Assembly: GCF_034929435.1 (NCBI RefSeq)
Contig: NZ_JAYFUM010000027.1
Span: forward strand, 53,428-117,427
DNA length: 64,000 bases
Source: Arcicella rigui
GTDB taxonomy: Bacteria > Bacteroidota > Bacteroidia > Cytophagales > Spirosomataceae
Reading direction: 5' to 3'
Part shown: one piece after another, positions 1-8,890 of the stretch
How the letters are laid out: the number at the start of each line of letters is the position of its first letter
Position numbering within the stretch: the first letter of the stretch is position 1
Notes under the pieces: generated by a model
Database searches by the model: none
What the model was told of the DNA's origin: nothing
What the model saw: the letters and a program-made list of their open reading frames with translations, nothing else
Made by a program: the position numbers and the translations under genes

Positions 1-1188
1 TGCTCTTTTGAAAGGGTCATTTCCTGCTTCTTTCAGAAAAAGTTCAGCTTTGAAAGTTATAAAATCGCTTGCGGTTTTTTGAATATAATCGACAAAGGCT
101 TCTGAACCAATTTTCTGAACATAACTGTCGGGGTCTTCGCCTTCTGGAAAAACTACGAGTTTTACATTGAGTCCTTCTTCCAAAATCATGTCCATTCCTC
201 GCAAGGACGCTTTAATTCCCGCAGGGTCGCCATCGTACAAAACGGTGATATTTTGTGTAAATCGGGCAATTAAACGAATCTGCTCAATCGTCAATGAAGT
301 ACCCGACGAAGCCACTACATTTTCGATACCTGCTTGATGCAATGAAATGACATCGGTATAACCTTCTACCAAGTAACAAACGTCTTTGGTTCTGATGGCA
401 TTTTTGGCTTGAAAAATCCCGTAAAGTACATTTGATTTATGATAAACTTCGGTTTCAGGCGAGTTTAAATACTTGGCTTGTGATTTGTCATTTTTCAGAA
501 TTCTTGCTCCAAAGGCAATTACTTTCCCTGCTACATTATGAATCGGAAAAGTAACTCGGTTTCTAAAGCGGTCGAAAGTTTTTTGGTTTTGATAAGTACT
601 TTCGTTTTCATTAGTTTTTAGAATCGTGAGTCCAGCTTTTACCAAAATATCCAAATTATAGCCATTTTTCTGGGCTTCTTTCGTAAAAGCATCCCAACTA
701 TCTAAGCTATATCCCAATTCAAAAGTACGAATGGTTTTATCATTAAAACCTCTTTCTTTGAAGTAAGGATACGCAATAGATTGCCCTTCGTCATGTTGAA
801 AAAGGTTATTTTGATAGTAATTTTTGGCATAATTCAGAGCGATTAAAAGACTTTCTCGTTCATTTTGTGCCAATTGTTGTTCATCAGTAAGTTGCGTTTC
901 TTGGATTTCGATGCCGTACTTCTTGGCAAGGTGGCGAAGTGCTTCACCATAACCCAAGCCTTCAATATCCATAATAAAACGGATAGAGTCGCCTGCTTTT
1001 CCACAACCGAAACATTTATAAATACCTTTGGCAGGTGATACAGAAAAAGAAGGAGATTTTTCGCCATGAAAAGGACAACAAGCCCAAAGGTTTGCTCCTT
1101 TTTTCTTTAAGGAAACATAGTCGCCGATTACGTCGGCAATATCAGCACTTTGTCGGATTCTCTCTATGGTTGATGGGTCTATTCGCAT
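1..1188 (-). CDS. dnaG: DNA primase DnaG, N-terminal part (cut by window edge)
   Basis: DNA primase makes the RNA primers for replication. The frame is open from the ATG at 1188 to the window edge, giving 396 codons; the C-terminal helicase-binding region lies outside. The N-terminus carries a CHC2 zinc finger (Cys38, His41, Cys59, Cys62; ACCPFHGEKSPSF and KCFGCGKAG). The primase core follows with the ERGFNDKTIRTFELGYS stretch, then a TOPRIM domain with EGYTD and DGDPAG metal-binding motifs. It is divergent from the beta-barrel gene at 1386. Family assignment is firm from motifs; only the missing 3' end is uncertain. Confidence 0.96.
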   Translation of the reverse strand, partial: MRIDPSTIERIRQSADIADVIGDYVSLKKKGANLWACCPFHGEKSPSFSVSPAKGIYKCFGCGKAGDSIRFIMDIEGLGYGEALRHLAKKYGIEIQETQLTDEQQLAQNERESLLIALNYAKNYYQNNLFQHDEGQSIAYPYFKERGFNDKTIRTFELGYSLDSWDAFTKEAQKNGYNLDILVKAGLTILKTNENESTYQNQKTFDRFRNRVTFPIHNVAGKVIAFGARILKNDKSQAKYLNSPETEVYHKSNVLYGIFQAKNAIRTKDVCYLVEGYTDVISLHQAGIENVVASSGTSLTIEQIRLIARFTQNITVLYDGDPAGIKASLRGMDMILEEGLNVKLVVFPEGEDPDSYVQKIGSEAFVDYIQKTASDFITFKAELFLKEAGNDPFKRA

Positions 1189-1306
1189 ACGCCAAAATTA
1201 CATCTTTTTAAAATGTTGTTATCATTTTCGTTTCAAAATGACAACAAATTAAAGATAAGAAGATATGATAAAATTTAAGAAATTTTAAGGGTAAAAGCCA
1301 GTTTAA

Positions 1307-1341
1307 TTGTCGTACTTTTGACAATTAAAACCGTACTTTTG
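1307..1341 (+). promoter_or_regulatory. candidate Bacteroidetes-type promoter for the 1386 gene
   Basis: Two TAnnTTTG-like -7 boxes (TACTTTTG) occur at 1313-1320 and 1334-1341, 45-70 bases before the ATG at 1386. The second has a TTG at 1307-1309, 24 bases upstream, slightly long for the -33/-7 spacing known for the Bacteroidetes primary sigma factor. This is inferred from consensus only. Confidence 0.4.
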
Positions 1342-1385
1342 CGTTTGATTATTTTGATAATCAAACATTAGATTCAGGATTTACA

Positions 1386-2201
1386 ATGAGACGATTTATA
1401 CTTTTCTTCATACTTTCAAGTTTTGTTTCTTTTGGTGTTTCAGCCCAAAAAGCTGATAGCCTGAAGTTTATCACGATTCGTCCAACGGCTTCGGTCTTGA
1501 ATTATGATTGGTTTGAAAAAAGTATTGTTGGAGAAATCGGGCTACAACTGAAAATACAAGCAAGCCCCAAAACAAATATTACTTTTGGCACAGGTTTATT
1601 TAAAAGCCTAAGTACTTCTCAGAAAAACGCTGTTGAGGCCGCTTCTTTATCTAACGTGTTTGATAAACAATTTAATGTTGGAAATGCCAACCTTCTCCCT
1701 AATTATCCACAAAAAAGATACAATGGTGGCTTTTTTAATGTAGATGTGGGCGTGCCTTTCAAGCTAAAAGACAGCACCAATTGGGTACTTGAACCATTTT
1801 TGGGTATTGAAGGAAAATTCTGGAATCGTACTTCCGAATACGGAACAGAGGGAAATCCGCTTACTGTTCAAGAAAAATATAAATTCCTTTCTCCTACTTT
1901 TGGAGCAAAAGTTAATTACACTACAAAATCTAAAGTAAAATTAACGCTAAGAATTTCAGCAAGTTATCCTGTTTTATCAAAAATAAAATTAGACGAGAAG
2001 AATCTAAATATGCCAAATGCTGAATTAGATTTGAAGAAACAATTATCGCCGTCTATCGAAATCGGAGCAAGAATTAAAAAGTTGACTATCAAACTCCGTT
2101 ATGAAAGAATCAACATTGGTGCATCTGATTCTTTGCGTGGTTTCTCAACACCATCTTCAAAAGCTAATGTTTCAGGAGTTTCAATTGGTTATGATTTTTA
2201 G
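1386..2201 (+). CDS. outer-membrane beta-barrel family protein
   Basis: A 271-residue secreted protein with a signal peptide (about residues 1-21, ending in SAQ). The rest alternates polar and hydrophobic residues with glycine/aromatic turns, and the chain ends in GYDF, a terminal aromatic residue typical of outer-membrane barrels. This fits the small porin-like barrel proteins common in Bacteroidota. No catalytic motif is visible and the substrate is unknown. It is monocistronic: divergent from dnaG and convergent with the small gene at 2321 across an inverted word-repeat spacer. Confidence 0.7.
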   Translation: MRRFILFFILSSFVSFGVSAQKADSLKFITIRPTASVLNYDWFEKSIVGEIGLQLKIQASPKTNITFGTGLFKSLSTSQKNAVEAASLSNVFDKQFNVGNANLLPNYPQKRYNGGFFNVDVGVPFKLKDSTNWVLEPFLGIEGKFWNRTSEYGTEGNPLTVQEKYKFLSPTFGAKVNYTTKSKVKLTLRISASYPVLSKIKLDEKNLNMPNAELDLKKQLSPSIEIGARIKKLTIKLRYERINIGASDSLRGFSTPSSKANVSGVSIGYDF

Positions 2202-2204
2202 GTA

Positions 2205-2332
2205 TTCAGCTATAAGCTTTGAGCTATGAGCTATAAGCAACGAGCTTTGAGCTTTTTAATTTAAAACCATATTGACAAAAAAAGCTCATAACTCAAAGCT
2301 GATGACTCACAGCTGACAGCTTACAGCTCATT
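2205..2332. repeat. imperfect palindrome built from AGCTATGAGCT-like words
   Basis: The left arm reiterates AGCTATGAGCT / AGCTTTGAGCT variants (about 2208-2258). The right arm reiterates the complement AGCTCATAACTCAAAGCT (about 2283-2330). The two can fold into a long imperfect stem between convergent genes, reaching the stop codon of the minus-strand gene. It may serve as a bidirectional terminator. Confidence 0.7.
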
Positions 2333-2533
2333 CCGCTTAATCGCCTCATAATCCGTTTTCAAGCGTCCCATTTCTCTGGCAATAAAAGTTTGTAATTGAG
2401 TATTGAAAGATTTTTTATCTTCTTCGTTCAACGAAGCATAAAAATCCTTTAATTCTTGATTGATAGCTGCACGCTCTTCGGCTGAAGCGGCGTTGATTGA
2501 ACGTACATGATATTGTTTGAAATTGAAATCCAT
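2321..2533 (-). CDS. small hypothetical acidic/helical protein
   Basis: A 70-residue protein, predicted helical and rich in Glu, Lys and Ala. It has no signal peptide or membrane segment. I do not recognise a domain. The even composition and an ATG start in a clean intergenic context support a real gene. It is convergent with the 1386 gene. Function unknown. Confidence 0.6.
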   Translation of the reverse strand: MDFNFKQYHVRSINAASAEERAAINQELKDFYASLNEEDKKSFNTQLQTFIAREMGRLKTDYEAIKRNEL

Positions 2534-2799
2534 GTTAATAATTTGAAAATTTGAAGATATGTTAATTTGAAAATTAACAAGACAATTCTGTCACGAAAAG
2601 AATGATACTTTCATTTTTGAACAACAAAGTTAGAGTTTTCAATAGAAATAAATTAAATTCTACCATTGATTTTAACACTTCTAAGCCATCACTTCAAAAG
2701 AAAAAAGCGAAGGCTTCTCTTCAAAGCTGAATGCTGAAAAATTTTGTTGTAAATTGCAGGCTAATTAAAAATTTCCCATCAGCATTTGGGCTTCTTGAA

Positions 2800-4110
2800 A
2801 TGAAAACTAAAACATTACGTAAGAATAAAGTAAATATCGTAACGCTGGGTTGCAGTAAAAACTTGGTGGATTCAGAAGTAATTTACACGCAATTGAAAGG
2901 TAATGGCATGAATGTTACACATGAATCTAAAAAGGACGATGCCAACGTTGTGATTGTAAATACTTGTGGATTTATTGATAATGCCAAACAAGAATCTATT
3001 GATACAATTTTGAGATACGTGGATGCCAAAGAATCTGGCATTATTGATAAATTGTACGTTACGGGCTGTTTGTCGCATCGTTATAAAGATGAATTAGAGG
3101 CTGAAATTCCAGCCGTTGATGCTTTTTTTGGCACAAACGAATTGCCTCGTTTGCTAAAAACGCTAAAAGCAGACTACAAACACGAACTCATCGGCGAGCG
3201 TTTACTCACTACGCCAACACATTATGCTTATTTGAAAATTGCGGAGGGTTGCGACCGTCCTTGTTCTTTCTGTGCTATTCCTTTGATGCGTGGCGGACAC
3301 GTTTCTCGTTCTATTGAAGATTTGGTCGTTGAAGCAAAATCATTAGTAAAACGTGGTACAAAAGAATTGATATTGATTGCCCAAGATTTAACGTATTACG
3401 GATTAGATATTTATAAAAAGCGTAATCTTTCTGAATTGTTAGAGCAATTTGCCGACATCGAAGGACTTGATTGGATTCGTTTGCAATACGCTTATCCAGC
3501 AGGTTTCCCGATGGATGTTTTAGACACAATGGCAAAATATCCAAACATTTGTAAGTATTTGGATATGCCTTTACAAAGTGGTTCTACAGAAGTATTGAAA
3601 AGAATGCGTCGTGGTATTACTCGTGAAAAAACTGAAGATTTAATCAACGCCATTCGTGACAGAGTACCAGAAATTGCTTTGAGAACAACTTTGATTTCTG
3701 GGCATCCAGGAGAAACCGAAGCAGATTTTGAAGAAACTTATCAGTTTGTTGAAAAAATGCGTTTCGACCGTCTGGGTGTTTTCACTTATTCGCATGAAGA
3801 CGATACGCATTCACACACTTTTGAAGACGATGTACCTGCGGAAGTAAAACAAGAGCGTGCCGACGAAATTATGGCTTTGCAACAAGATATTTCGATGGAA
3901 TTGAACCAGAACAGAATCGGGAATACTTACAAAGTACTATTCGACAGAAAAGAAGGTGGGTATTTTATTGGAAGAACACAATTCGACTCGCCTGAAGTGG
4001 ATAACGAAGTTTTAGTTCCAGCTACGCAATACGTGCGTTTGGGCGATTTTGCCAACGTAAAAGTAAATCGTGCAGAGGAGTTTGATTTGTACGGGGAAGT
4101 GGTGGTGTAA
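2800..4110 (+). CDS. rimO: ribosomal protein uS12 methylthiotransferase RimO
   Basis: A radical-SAM enzyme that methylthiolates an aspartate of ribosomal protein S12. From the ATG at 2800 it has 436 residues, close to the usual length; the frame is open upstream to 2731, but those 23 residues do not resemble the family. UPF0004 domain cysteines are Cys18 (TLGCSKNLVDSE, a RimO rather than MiaB signature), Cys56 and Cys90. The radical-SAM cluster CxxxCxxC is Cys151, Cys155 and Cys158 (EGCDRPCSFC). A C-terminal TRAM domain occupies about residues 370-436. It is convergent with ppa. Confidence 0.96.
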   Translation: MKTKTLRKNKVNIVTLGCSKNLVDSEVIYTQLKGNGMNVTHESKKDDANVVIVNTCGFIDNAKQESIDTILRYVDAKESGIIDKLYVTGCLSHRYKDELEAEIPAVDAFFGTNELPRLLKTLKADYKHELIGERLLTTPTHYAYLKIAEGCDRPCSFCAIPLMRGGHVSRSIEDLVVEAKSLVKRGTKELILIAQDLTYYGLDIYKKRNLSELLEQFADIEGLDWIRLQYAYPAGFPMDVLDTMAKYPNICKYLDMPLQSGSTEVLKRMRRGITREKTEDLINAIRDRVPEIALRTTLISGHPGETEADFEETYQFVEKMRFDRLGVFTYSHEDDTHSHTFEDDVPAEVKQERADEIMALQQDISMELNQNRIGNTYKVLFDRKEGGYFIGRTQFDSPEVDNEVLVPATQYVRLGDFANVKVNRAEEFDLYGEVVV

Positions 4111-4111
4111 T

Positions 4112-4258
4112 TTTTTAATTTGAAAATTTGAGGATTTGAAGATTTGAAAATTGTAAGCGAGAAAGGATTATAAAAATCATAATTCATACTTTACAACATT
4201 TTCAAATCTTCAAATCCTTATTAGATTTTCAAATCCTCAAATTTTCAAATCAATTTAT
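4112..4258. repeat. palindromic spacer of TTTGAAAATTTGAGG-type words
   Basis: The left arm (about 4115-4155) reiterates TTTGAAAATTTGAGGATTTG. The right arm (about 4197-4252) reiterates its complement CAAATCTTCAAATCC. It lies between the convergent rimO and ppa genes and can form a long A/T-rich stem, plausibly a terminator for both. A shorter cluster of the same word is at 2537-2578. Confidence 0.7.
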
Positions 4259-4259
4259 A

Positions 4260-4970
4260 TTATCCTACCAAGTTACGGTAGTCTTCTCTTGATTTCAAAA
4301 TGATTTGGTGAGCTACTTCTGCACCGTAAACTTCATCAATATCAACCGCTACTTTTTCTTCGCCTGGGATATTTTTGTACGTTAAGAAATAGTGAACCAA
4401 ACGGTCGATAATTGGTTTTGGACACTGAGAAATGTCTGTCCAGCCACCATATAATGAATCGCCTTTCAAAACAGCAATGATTTTATCATCTGCTTCTCCT
4501 TTATCAATCATTCTAATTCCACCGATTGGAATAGCCTGACAAATAATATCTCCATGTGTGATAGTACGTTCAGAAAGAACTAAAATATCCAATGGGTCTC
4601 CATCGCCTGATTCAATCGCTTTTCCTGATTGCTCACGAGCAAACTGAGCAGTATTTTCACCACAGTAAGTTTGAGGTAAGAAGCCGTACAAGGCAGGAAC
4701 GATGTTAGAGAATTTTTGAGGACGGTCGATTTTCAAATAACCAGTCTCTTTGTCGATTTCATACTTTACAGTATCTGTTGATACTATCTCGATGAAAGCA
4801 GTAACTACTTTCGGCATGTTCTCTCCAATCTGGATGCCATGCCATGGATGGGCTTTATAAAAGTTTCTTTGCATACTAATTGGTTGGTAGTGGATGGATA
4901 GTGGTGTGTGAGGAATACCCGTTTTAATCTCTTTCGCAACCGGTTTTTTGACTCTTGATTTTTTTTTCAT
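4260..4970 (-). CDS. ppa: inorganic pyrophosphatase
   Basis: Hydrolyses inorganic pyrophosphate to phosphate, pulling biosynthetic reactions forward in the cytoplasm. It is 236 residues, longer than the roughly 175-residue E. coli type because of an N-terminal lysine-rich extension, a form seen in Bacteroidota. The family signature DGDPLD is at residues 123-128, with surrounding conserved stretches (YGFLPQTYCGENT, GGIRMIDKGEADDKI). Its ATG overlaps the tatD stop codon by 4 bases (ATGA), so the two genes are translationally coupled. Confidence 0.95.
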   Translation of the reverse strand: MKKKSRVKKPVAKEIKTGIPHTPLSIHYQPISMQRNFYKAHPWHGIQIGENMPKVVTAFIEIVSTDTVKYEIDKETGYLKIDRPQKFSNIVPALYGFLPQTYCGENTAQFAREQSGKAIESGDGDPLDILVLSERTITHGDIICQAIPIGGIRMIDKGEADDKIIAVLKGDSLYGGWTDISQCPKPIIDRLVHYFLTYKNIPGEEKVAVDIDEVYGAEVAHQIILKSREDYRNLVG

Positions 4971-5641
4971 ACCACGCTCGAATCGACACTTACTACTATT
5001 TTGAAATTTTGTAATATTTGTTCTTGTAAAACTTCAACAGGCTGGTTTAAATAGTTTGAAGCATGGGCAAATATAGTCGAAATAAAGCAATTTTTGTCGT
5101 CTGTTTCTAAAAATAACTGCTGAATTGGCATAGTTGAGATGATTTTACTGGCATTCGATTCAGAATTTAATATAGCCGTTCCGAAAGAAAGATAAAATTG
5201 ATGTTTAATTAATTCTTCGGCAATTTGGGCATTATTATTAAAGCCATGAACTATCATTGGAATACTGGTTTTCAACTTTTTTTTCAAGGCAATCAAGTCC
5301 GAAAAAGCCTTTACGCAATGAATAATCACAGGTTTTTGCAAGCTTTCTGCCAAACGAATTTGTCTGATAAATACTTCTTCTTGAAATCTTAAATCTAAAG
5401 TTATCAATCTATCCAAGCCACATTCGCCAATGGCTAAAACGTTTGGCTGGCGAGCCAATTTTTCTAATTGAGCAAAATCCTCATCAATCCTTTCAGGTTT
5501 GATATACCACGGATGCAAACCCACCGAAAATTTTCCCACAGCCATATCCATCCAACCCGAAGCCGTTTGAGCATTAATAATACTCAAAGTATCTTTTTCT
5601 GTGGAAGGATGATGTGTGTGAATGTTGAGATAGATGGACAT
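4967..5641 (-). CDS. TatD family hydrolase
   Basis: A metal-dependent hydrolase of the TatD family (DNase or related phosphodiesterase activity in characterised members). It is 224 residues from the ATG at 5641; the upstream in-frame ATG at 5665 adds eight non-conserved residues. Visible metal-site motifs are HTH at residues 8-10, GECGLD, an HC pair in VIIHCVKAF, and ETDDKN. It is somewhat short for the family (about 255). It is the first gene of a two-gene operon with ppa and divergent from the photolyase gene. Exact substrate unknown. Confidence 0.85.
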   Translation of the reverse strand: MSIYLNIHTHHPSTEKDTLSIINAQTASGWMDMAVGKFSVGLHPWYIKPERIDEDFAQLEKLARQPNVLAIGECGLDRLITLDLRFQEEVFIRQIRLAESLQKPVIIHCVKAFSDLIALKKKLKTSIPMIVHGFNNNAQIAEELIKHQFYLSFGTAILNSESNASKIISTMPIQQLFLETDDKNCFISTIFAHASNYLNQPVEVLQEQILQNFKIVVSVDSSVV

Positions 5642-5760
5642 TAGAAATTCAGCTTTGCGTTTCAAATAAGTATGAGTGATTCTACAAATTACAACTCATT
5701 CTCAAAACAAATATACTCCTTTCAAGATTTATAAAGTACTCAAATGTCCTATCAAAATAA

Positions 5761-7260
5761 GTGATCAATATCTTGTGGTTTAAACGTGACCTTCGTTTGA
5801 GAGACAACGAAGCCTTGAAAGAAGCATTGGCGGATAATAAACCGCTTTTGATGCTCTATTGCTTTGAACCCTCGCTGATGCAAGATGCCCATTATTCTGC
5901 TCGCCATTGGCAGTTTGTTTGGGAGGCTTTACAGGATTTAAACCAACAATTACAAAGTATTCATCCGCAACTTTCTATTAAAATTATTTATGGAGAAGTA
6001 ACCTCCTCTTTGGAAACTTTACACAAAAAAGAAACGATTCATAAAATCTTTTCACATCAAGAAACAGGGCTTAAAATTACTTATGACCGAGACAAAGCCG
6101 TAAGTACTTTCTGTAAACAAGAGCAAATTACTTGGCTGGAATTTCAGAACAATGGGGTAGTGAGAGGCAAACGCAATCGTGAAAACTGGGGAAAAGAGTG
6201 GCATCAGTACATGAGTAAGCCATTGGCAGAAGCTGATTTCAATAATATTGAATCGAATTTGAAATTACCAGAAAATTTGCCCATTCAAGTAATCAACAAT
6301 CCTGCGATACTTTTCAAAGACTATACTTTCAATAAAGCACAACAGCCCGGAGGAGAAAGTTTTGCTCATCGTTATCTTCATTCTTTTCTGAACGAAAGAG
6401 TAAAGAATTATGCAAAATCGCTCTCAAAACCTTTGGCTTCTCGCAAAGGTTGTAGTCGGCTTTCGCCATATATTGCTTGGGGATGTATCAGTGTTCGGCA
6501 AATTTATCAAGCTCAAATAAAAGCTTCAAAAGAAAATCCAACACTCAAGTGGCAGTTGGATAATTTTGGTTCAAGACTGCGTTGGCATTGTCATTTTATC
6601 CAAAAGTTTGAAATGGAAGACCGAATGGAATTTGAAAATCTCAACCGTGGCTACGATTCCCTTCTGATTAGTGAAAATGATGATTTTTTTCAAGCTTGGG
6701 CAGAAGGTAAAACGGGTTTTCCGTTGGTAGATGCTTGTATGCGTTGTTTGATTGAAACAGGTTATCTTAATTTTCGGATGCGTGCTATGTTGGTTTCGGT
6801 ACTTACTCATCAACTTTTTCAACATTGGAAAGAAGGAGCTTTGCATTTGGCAAGATTGTTTTTAGATTTCGAGCCGGGCATTCATTATCCACAAATCCAG
6901 ATGCAAGCGGGTGTTACGGGCATTAATACGGTCAGGATGTACAATCCTATCAAACAGTCGCAAGAACATGACCCCGAAGGTATTTTTATCAAACAATGGC
7001 TTCCAGAATTAAAGAATTGTCCTTTGTCGTACCTCCACGAACCTTGGAAAATGACCAACTTGGAACAAGATTTTTACGGTTTTCATCTCAACGTGGATTA
7101 TCCTTTGCCACTTATCAATTTTGAAGAAAATACCAAAATTGCGAAAGAACGTATCTGGGGACACTGCAAAACAGATGAAGTAAAAGCCTCAAAAAAGCAA
7201 ATTTTAGAAAAACATACCATTCCGAAGAAGGAAGCCGTACAACGAAGAAAGAAAAAATAA
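5761..7260 (+). CDS. cryptochrome/deoxyribodipyrimidine photolyase family protein
   Basis: A 499-residue flavoprotein of the photolyase/cryptochrome superfamily. The N-terminal antenna-binding Rossmann domain begins [18 protein letters not shown]. The C-terminal FAD-binding helical domain contains [23 protein letters not shown] and [19 protein letters not shown]. The start appears to be GTG at 5761, placing the conserved strand at residue 2. The C-terminus is strongly basic (RRKKK). Likely role: light-driven repair of pyrimidine dimers, or light sensing; the subclass is not certain, but it differs clearly from the DASH-type gene at 36567. Confidence 0.85.
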   Translation: MINILWFKRDLRLRDNEALKEALADNKPLLMLYCFEPSLMQDAHYSARHWQFVWEALQDLNQQLQSIHPQLSIKIIYGEVTSSLETLHKKETIHKIFSHQETGLKITYDRDKAVSTFCKQEQITWLEFQNNGVVRGKRNRENWGKEWHQYMSKPLAEADFNNIESNLKLPENLPIQVINNPAILFKDYTFNKAQQPGGESFAHRYLHSFLNERVKNYAKSLSKPLASRKGCSRLSPYIAWGCISVRQIYQAQIKASKENPTLKWQLDNFGSRLRWHCHFIQKFEMEDRMEFENLNRGYDSLLISENDDFFQAWAEGKTGFPLVDACMRCLIETGYLNFRMRAMLVSVLTHQLFQHWKEGALHLARLFLDFEPGIHYPQIQMQAGVTGINTVRMYNPIKQSQEHDPEGIFIKQWLPELKNCPLSYLHEPWKMTNLEQDFYGFHLNVDYPLPLINFEENTKIAKERIWGHCKTDEVKASKKQILEKHTIPKKEAVQRRKKK

Positions 7261-7351
7261 ACCTTTTCTGTAACTTTGTGGAAAGATTTGCGAAAGCCAA
7301 TCACATACATAACCAATCGGTGAGTTTTGCCGAATTCAGAAAATACAGAAA

Positions 7352-7930
7352 ATGATTTATCCTATAGTTGCCTACGGTGATTCCGTTCTCAGAAAAGTTG
7401 CCGTTGATATAGAAAAAGGCTCAATTGATGTTAAGAAATTATCAGAAGATATGTTTGAAACCATGTACAATGCTTCTGGTGTAGGTTTGGCTGCTCCGCA
7501 AATTGGCTTGGCTATCAGAATGTTTGTAGTGGACGGTCGCCCGTTTAACGAAGGGGAAGATTTAGACGAACGAGACAAAGACCCATCTTTAGTAGATTTC
7601 AAAAAAGTATTTATCAATGCTGAAATTTTAGAAGAAGACGGCGACGAGTGGGCTTTTGAAGAAGGCTGTTTGTCGATTCCAAATATCCGTGAAGATGTTT
7701 ATCGTCCAGAATTTGTAAAAATTAAGTACTTGGATGTTGACTGGAACGAGCATATCGAAGAGTACGAAGGTTTGGCAGCTCGCATTATCCAACACGAATA
7801 TGACCATATCGACGGAATTCTTTTCACCGACCATTTAAGTCCTGTGAAAAAGAGAATGCTGAAAAACAAATTGGCTAACATTAGCAAAGGAAATATCAAA
7901 GTAGATTACAAAATGAAATTTCCGAAGTAA
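7352..7930 (+). CDS. def: peptide deformylase
   Basis: Removes the formyl group from nascent N-terminal methionine. The 192-residue protein has all three family motifs: GVGLAAPQIG (43-52), EGCLSIP (104-110, metal ligand Cys106) and QHEYDH (147-152, metal ligands His148 and His152, catalytic Glu149). An acidic insert between motifs 1 and 2 (residues 66-82) is seen in Bacteroidota enzymes. It lies 91 bases after the photolyase gene and is followed by a strong terminator. Confidence 0.97.
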   Translation: MIYPIVAYGDSVLRKVAVDIEKGSIDVKKLSEDMFETMYNASGVGLAAPQIGLAIRMFVVDGRPFNEGEDLDERDKDPSLVDFKKVFINAEILEEDGDEWAFEEGCLSIPNIREDVYRPEFVKIKYLDVDWNEHIEEYEGLAARIIQHEYDHIDGILFTDHLSPVKKRMLKNKLANISKGNIKVDYKMKFPK

Positions 7931-7942
7931 TTGTTTTTCCAT

Positions 7943-7990
7943 AAAAATTAAAAAGGGTATCGAACTATTTCGATACCCTTTTTAATTTTT
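7943..7990 (+). terminator. rho-independent terminator after def
   Basis: A perfect stem of about 22 bp (AAAAAGGGTATCGAA with its complement) with a 3-base loop, flanked by A and T runs, begins 13 bases after the def stop. The symmetric A/T flanks would let it act in both directions, also serving the convergent gene ending at 8083. Confidence 0.9.
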
Positions 7991-8082
7991 ATACTTTTCG
8001 GAAGCTAAGTAAAGTTTTGATAATCAATGTGTAAAGTCAAAACGCTACACTCGTCAATCATCACTCTTACTCATCTATCTAT

Positions 8083-8733
8083 TCACTGATGTCTAACCAA
8101 TAACTTTTTCGTTACTAACGAACGTCCGTCGGCTGATAATTGATAGAGATAAATACCGTTTCCCCATTCTTTTGTCGAAATTCTTAATTTTCCTTGTTCT
8201 TTGTCTAATACTTCTTCTTTTACTTCACTTCCCAAAACGTTATAAAAAGTAATTTTCACTTCGTTTACCTGCGAGGTCATCACGTAATCAATCGTGGCAT
8301 AATCATCCGCAGGATTGGGATATATATTAGAAACAATTAATTTTTCGTTATTAAAAAGTCTATCTTCTGTACTGATTGCTTCTTCTGCTTTGTTAGATTC
8401 AGTACTTGTTAGACTGGCTGTTTCAGTTTTAGCTAAATGGGCATTACTTTTTGGAGCTTGCACCATTAATGAATTAGTAAAATACTGGCGAATAGCAGTA
8501 GAACGTTGATAGTTTATATTTCTATCAAGCGAAAGATGTGATGGCTGAAAGTATGAAAACGGCTTCTTTTTGAAAGAAGTCGAGTTGATAATCTGATTCA
8601 TCGTTTTTTGCTTGGGTTTTACTTCCAAGCGGCTTTTATAGCGGCTATCTGTTGTTTGTGCAAACACGAATGTCACCGACATTGTGAAGGCAATCAACAA
8701 AATAGCTCGTATGTGTGATAGTATAGGTTTCAT
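8083..8733 (-). CDS. T9SS type A sorting domain-containing protein
   Basis: A 216-residue secreted protein. The signal peptide (residues 1-25, ending VFAQ) is followed by a low-complexity middle of about 100 residues. A C-terminal Por secretion-system sorting domain (about residues 134-216) shows the hallmark NIYPNPADD start, VLGSEV turn and GIYLYQL strand. This domain directs export through the type IX system and is usually cleaved. No catalytic domain is visible, so the cargo function is unknown. It is preceded on the minus strand by the ostA-like gene. Confidence 0.85.
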   Translation of the reverse strand: MKPILSHIRAILLIAFTMSVTFVFAQTTDSRYKSRLEVKPKQKTMNQIINSTSFKKKPFSYFQPSHLSLDRNINYQRSTAIRQYFTNSLMVQAPKSNAHLAKTETASLTSTESNKAEEAISTEDRLFNNEKLIVSNIYPNPADDYATIDYVMTSQVNEVKITFYNVLGSEVKEEVLDKEQGKLRISTKEWGNGIYLYQLSADGRSLVTKKLLVRHQ

Positions 8734-8890
8734 TTCATTTATTAGTTATTTAGTCCAAACAAGATTAAGATATTCAGAAAAAACTTTTGTGCAATTACAA
8801 TTATATAGACTGTTTATTCTTGAAAAAGGTTGCTTGGAAATCTTAATATTTTCAATATTTGAACAAAAATATATCAAAAAAATTCTATTT

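Noticed and set aside
1193..1200. Leaderless dnaG promoter (TAATTTTG just before the ATG)
   Set aside because: The box is only 4 bases from the start codon and no -33 element is at proper distance; probably chance in A/T-rich DNA.
2731..2799. Longer N-terminus of RimO
   Set aside because: The 23 extra residues lack similarity to RimO, whose conserved start fits the ATG at 2800.
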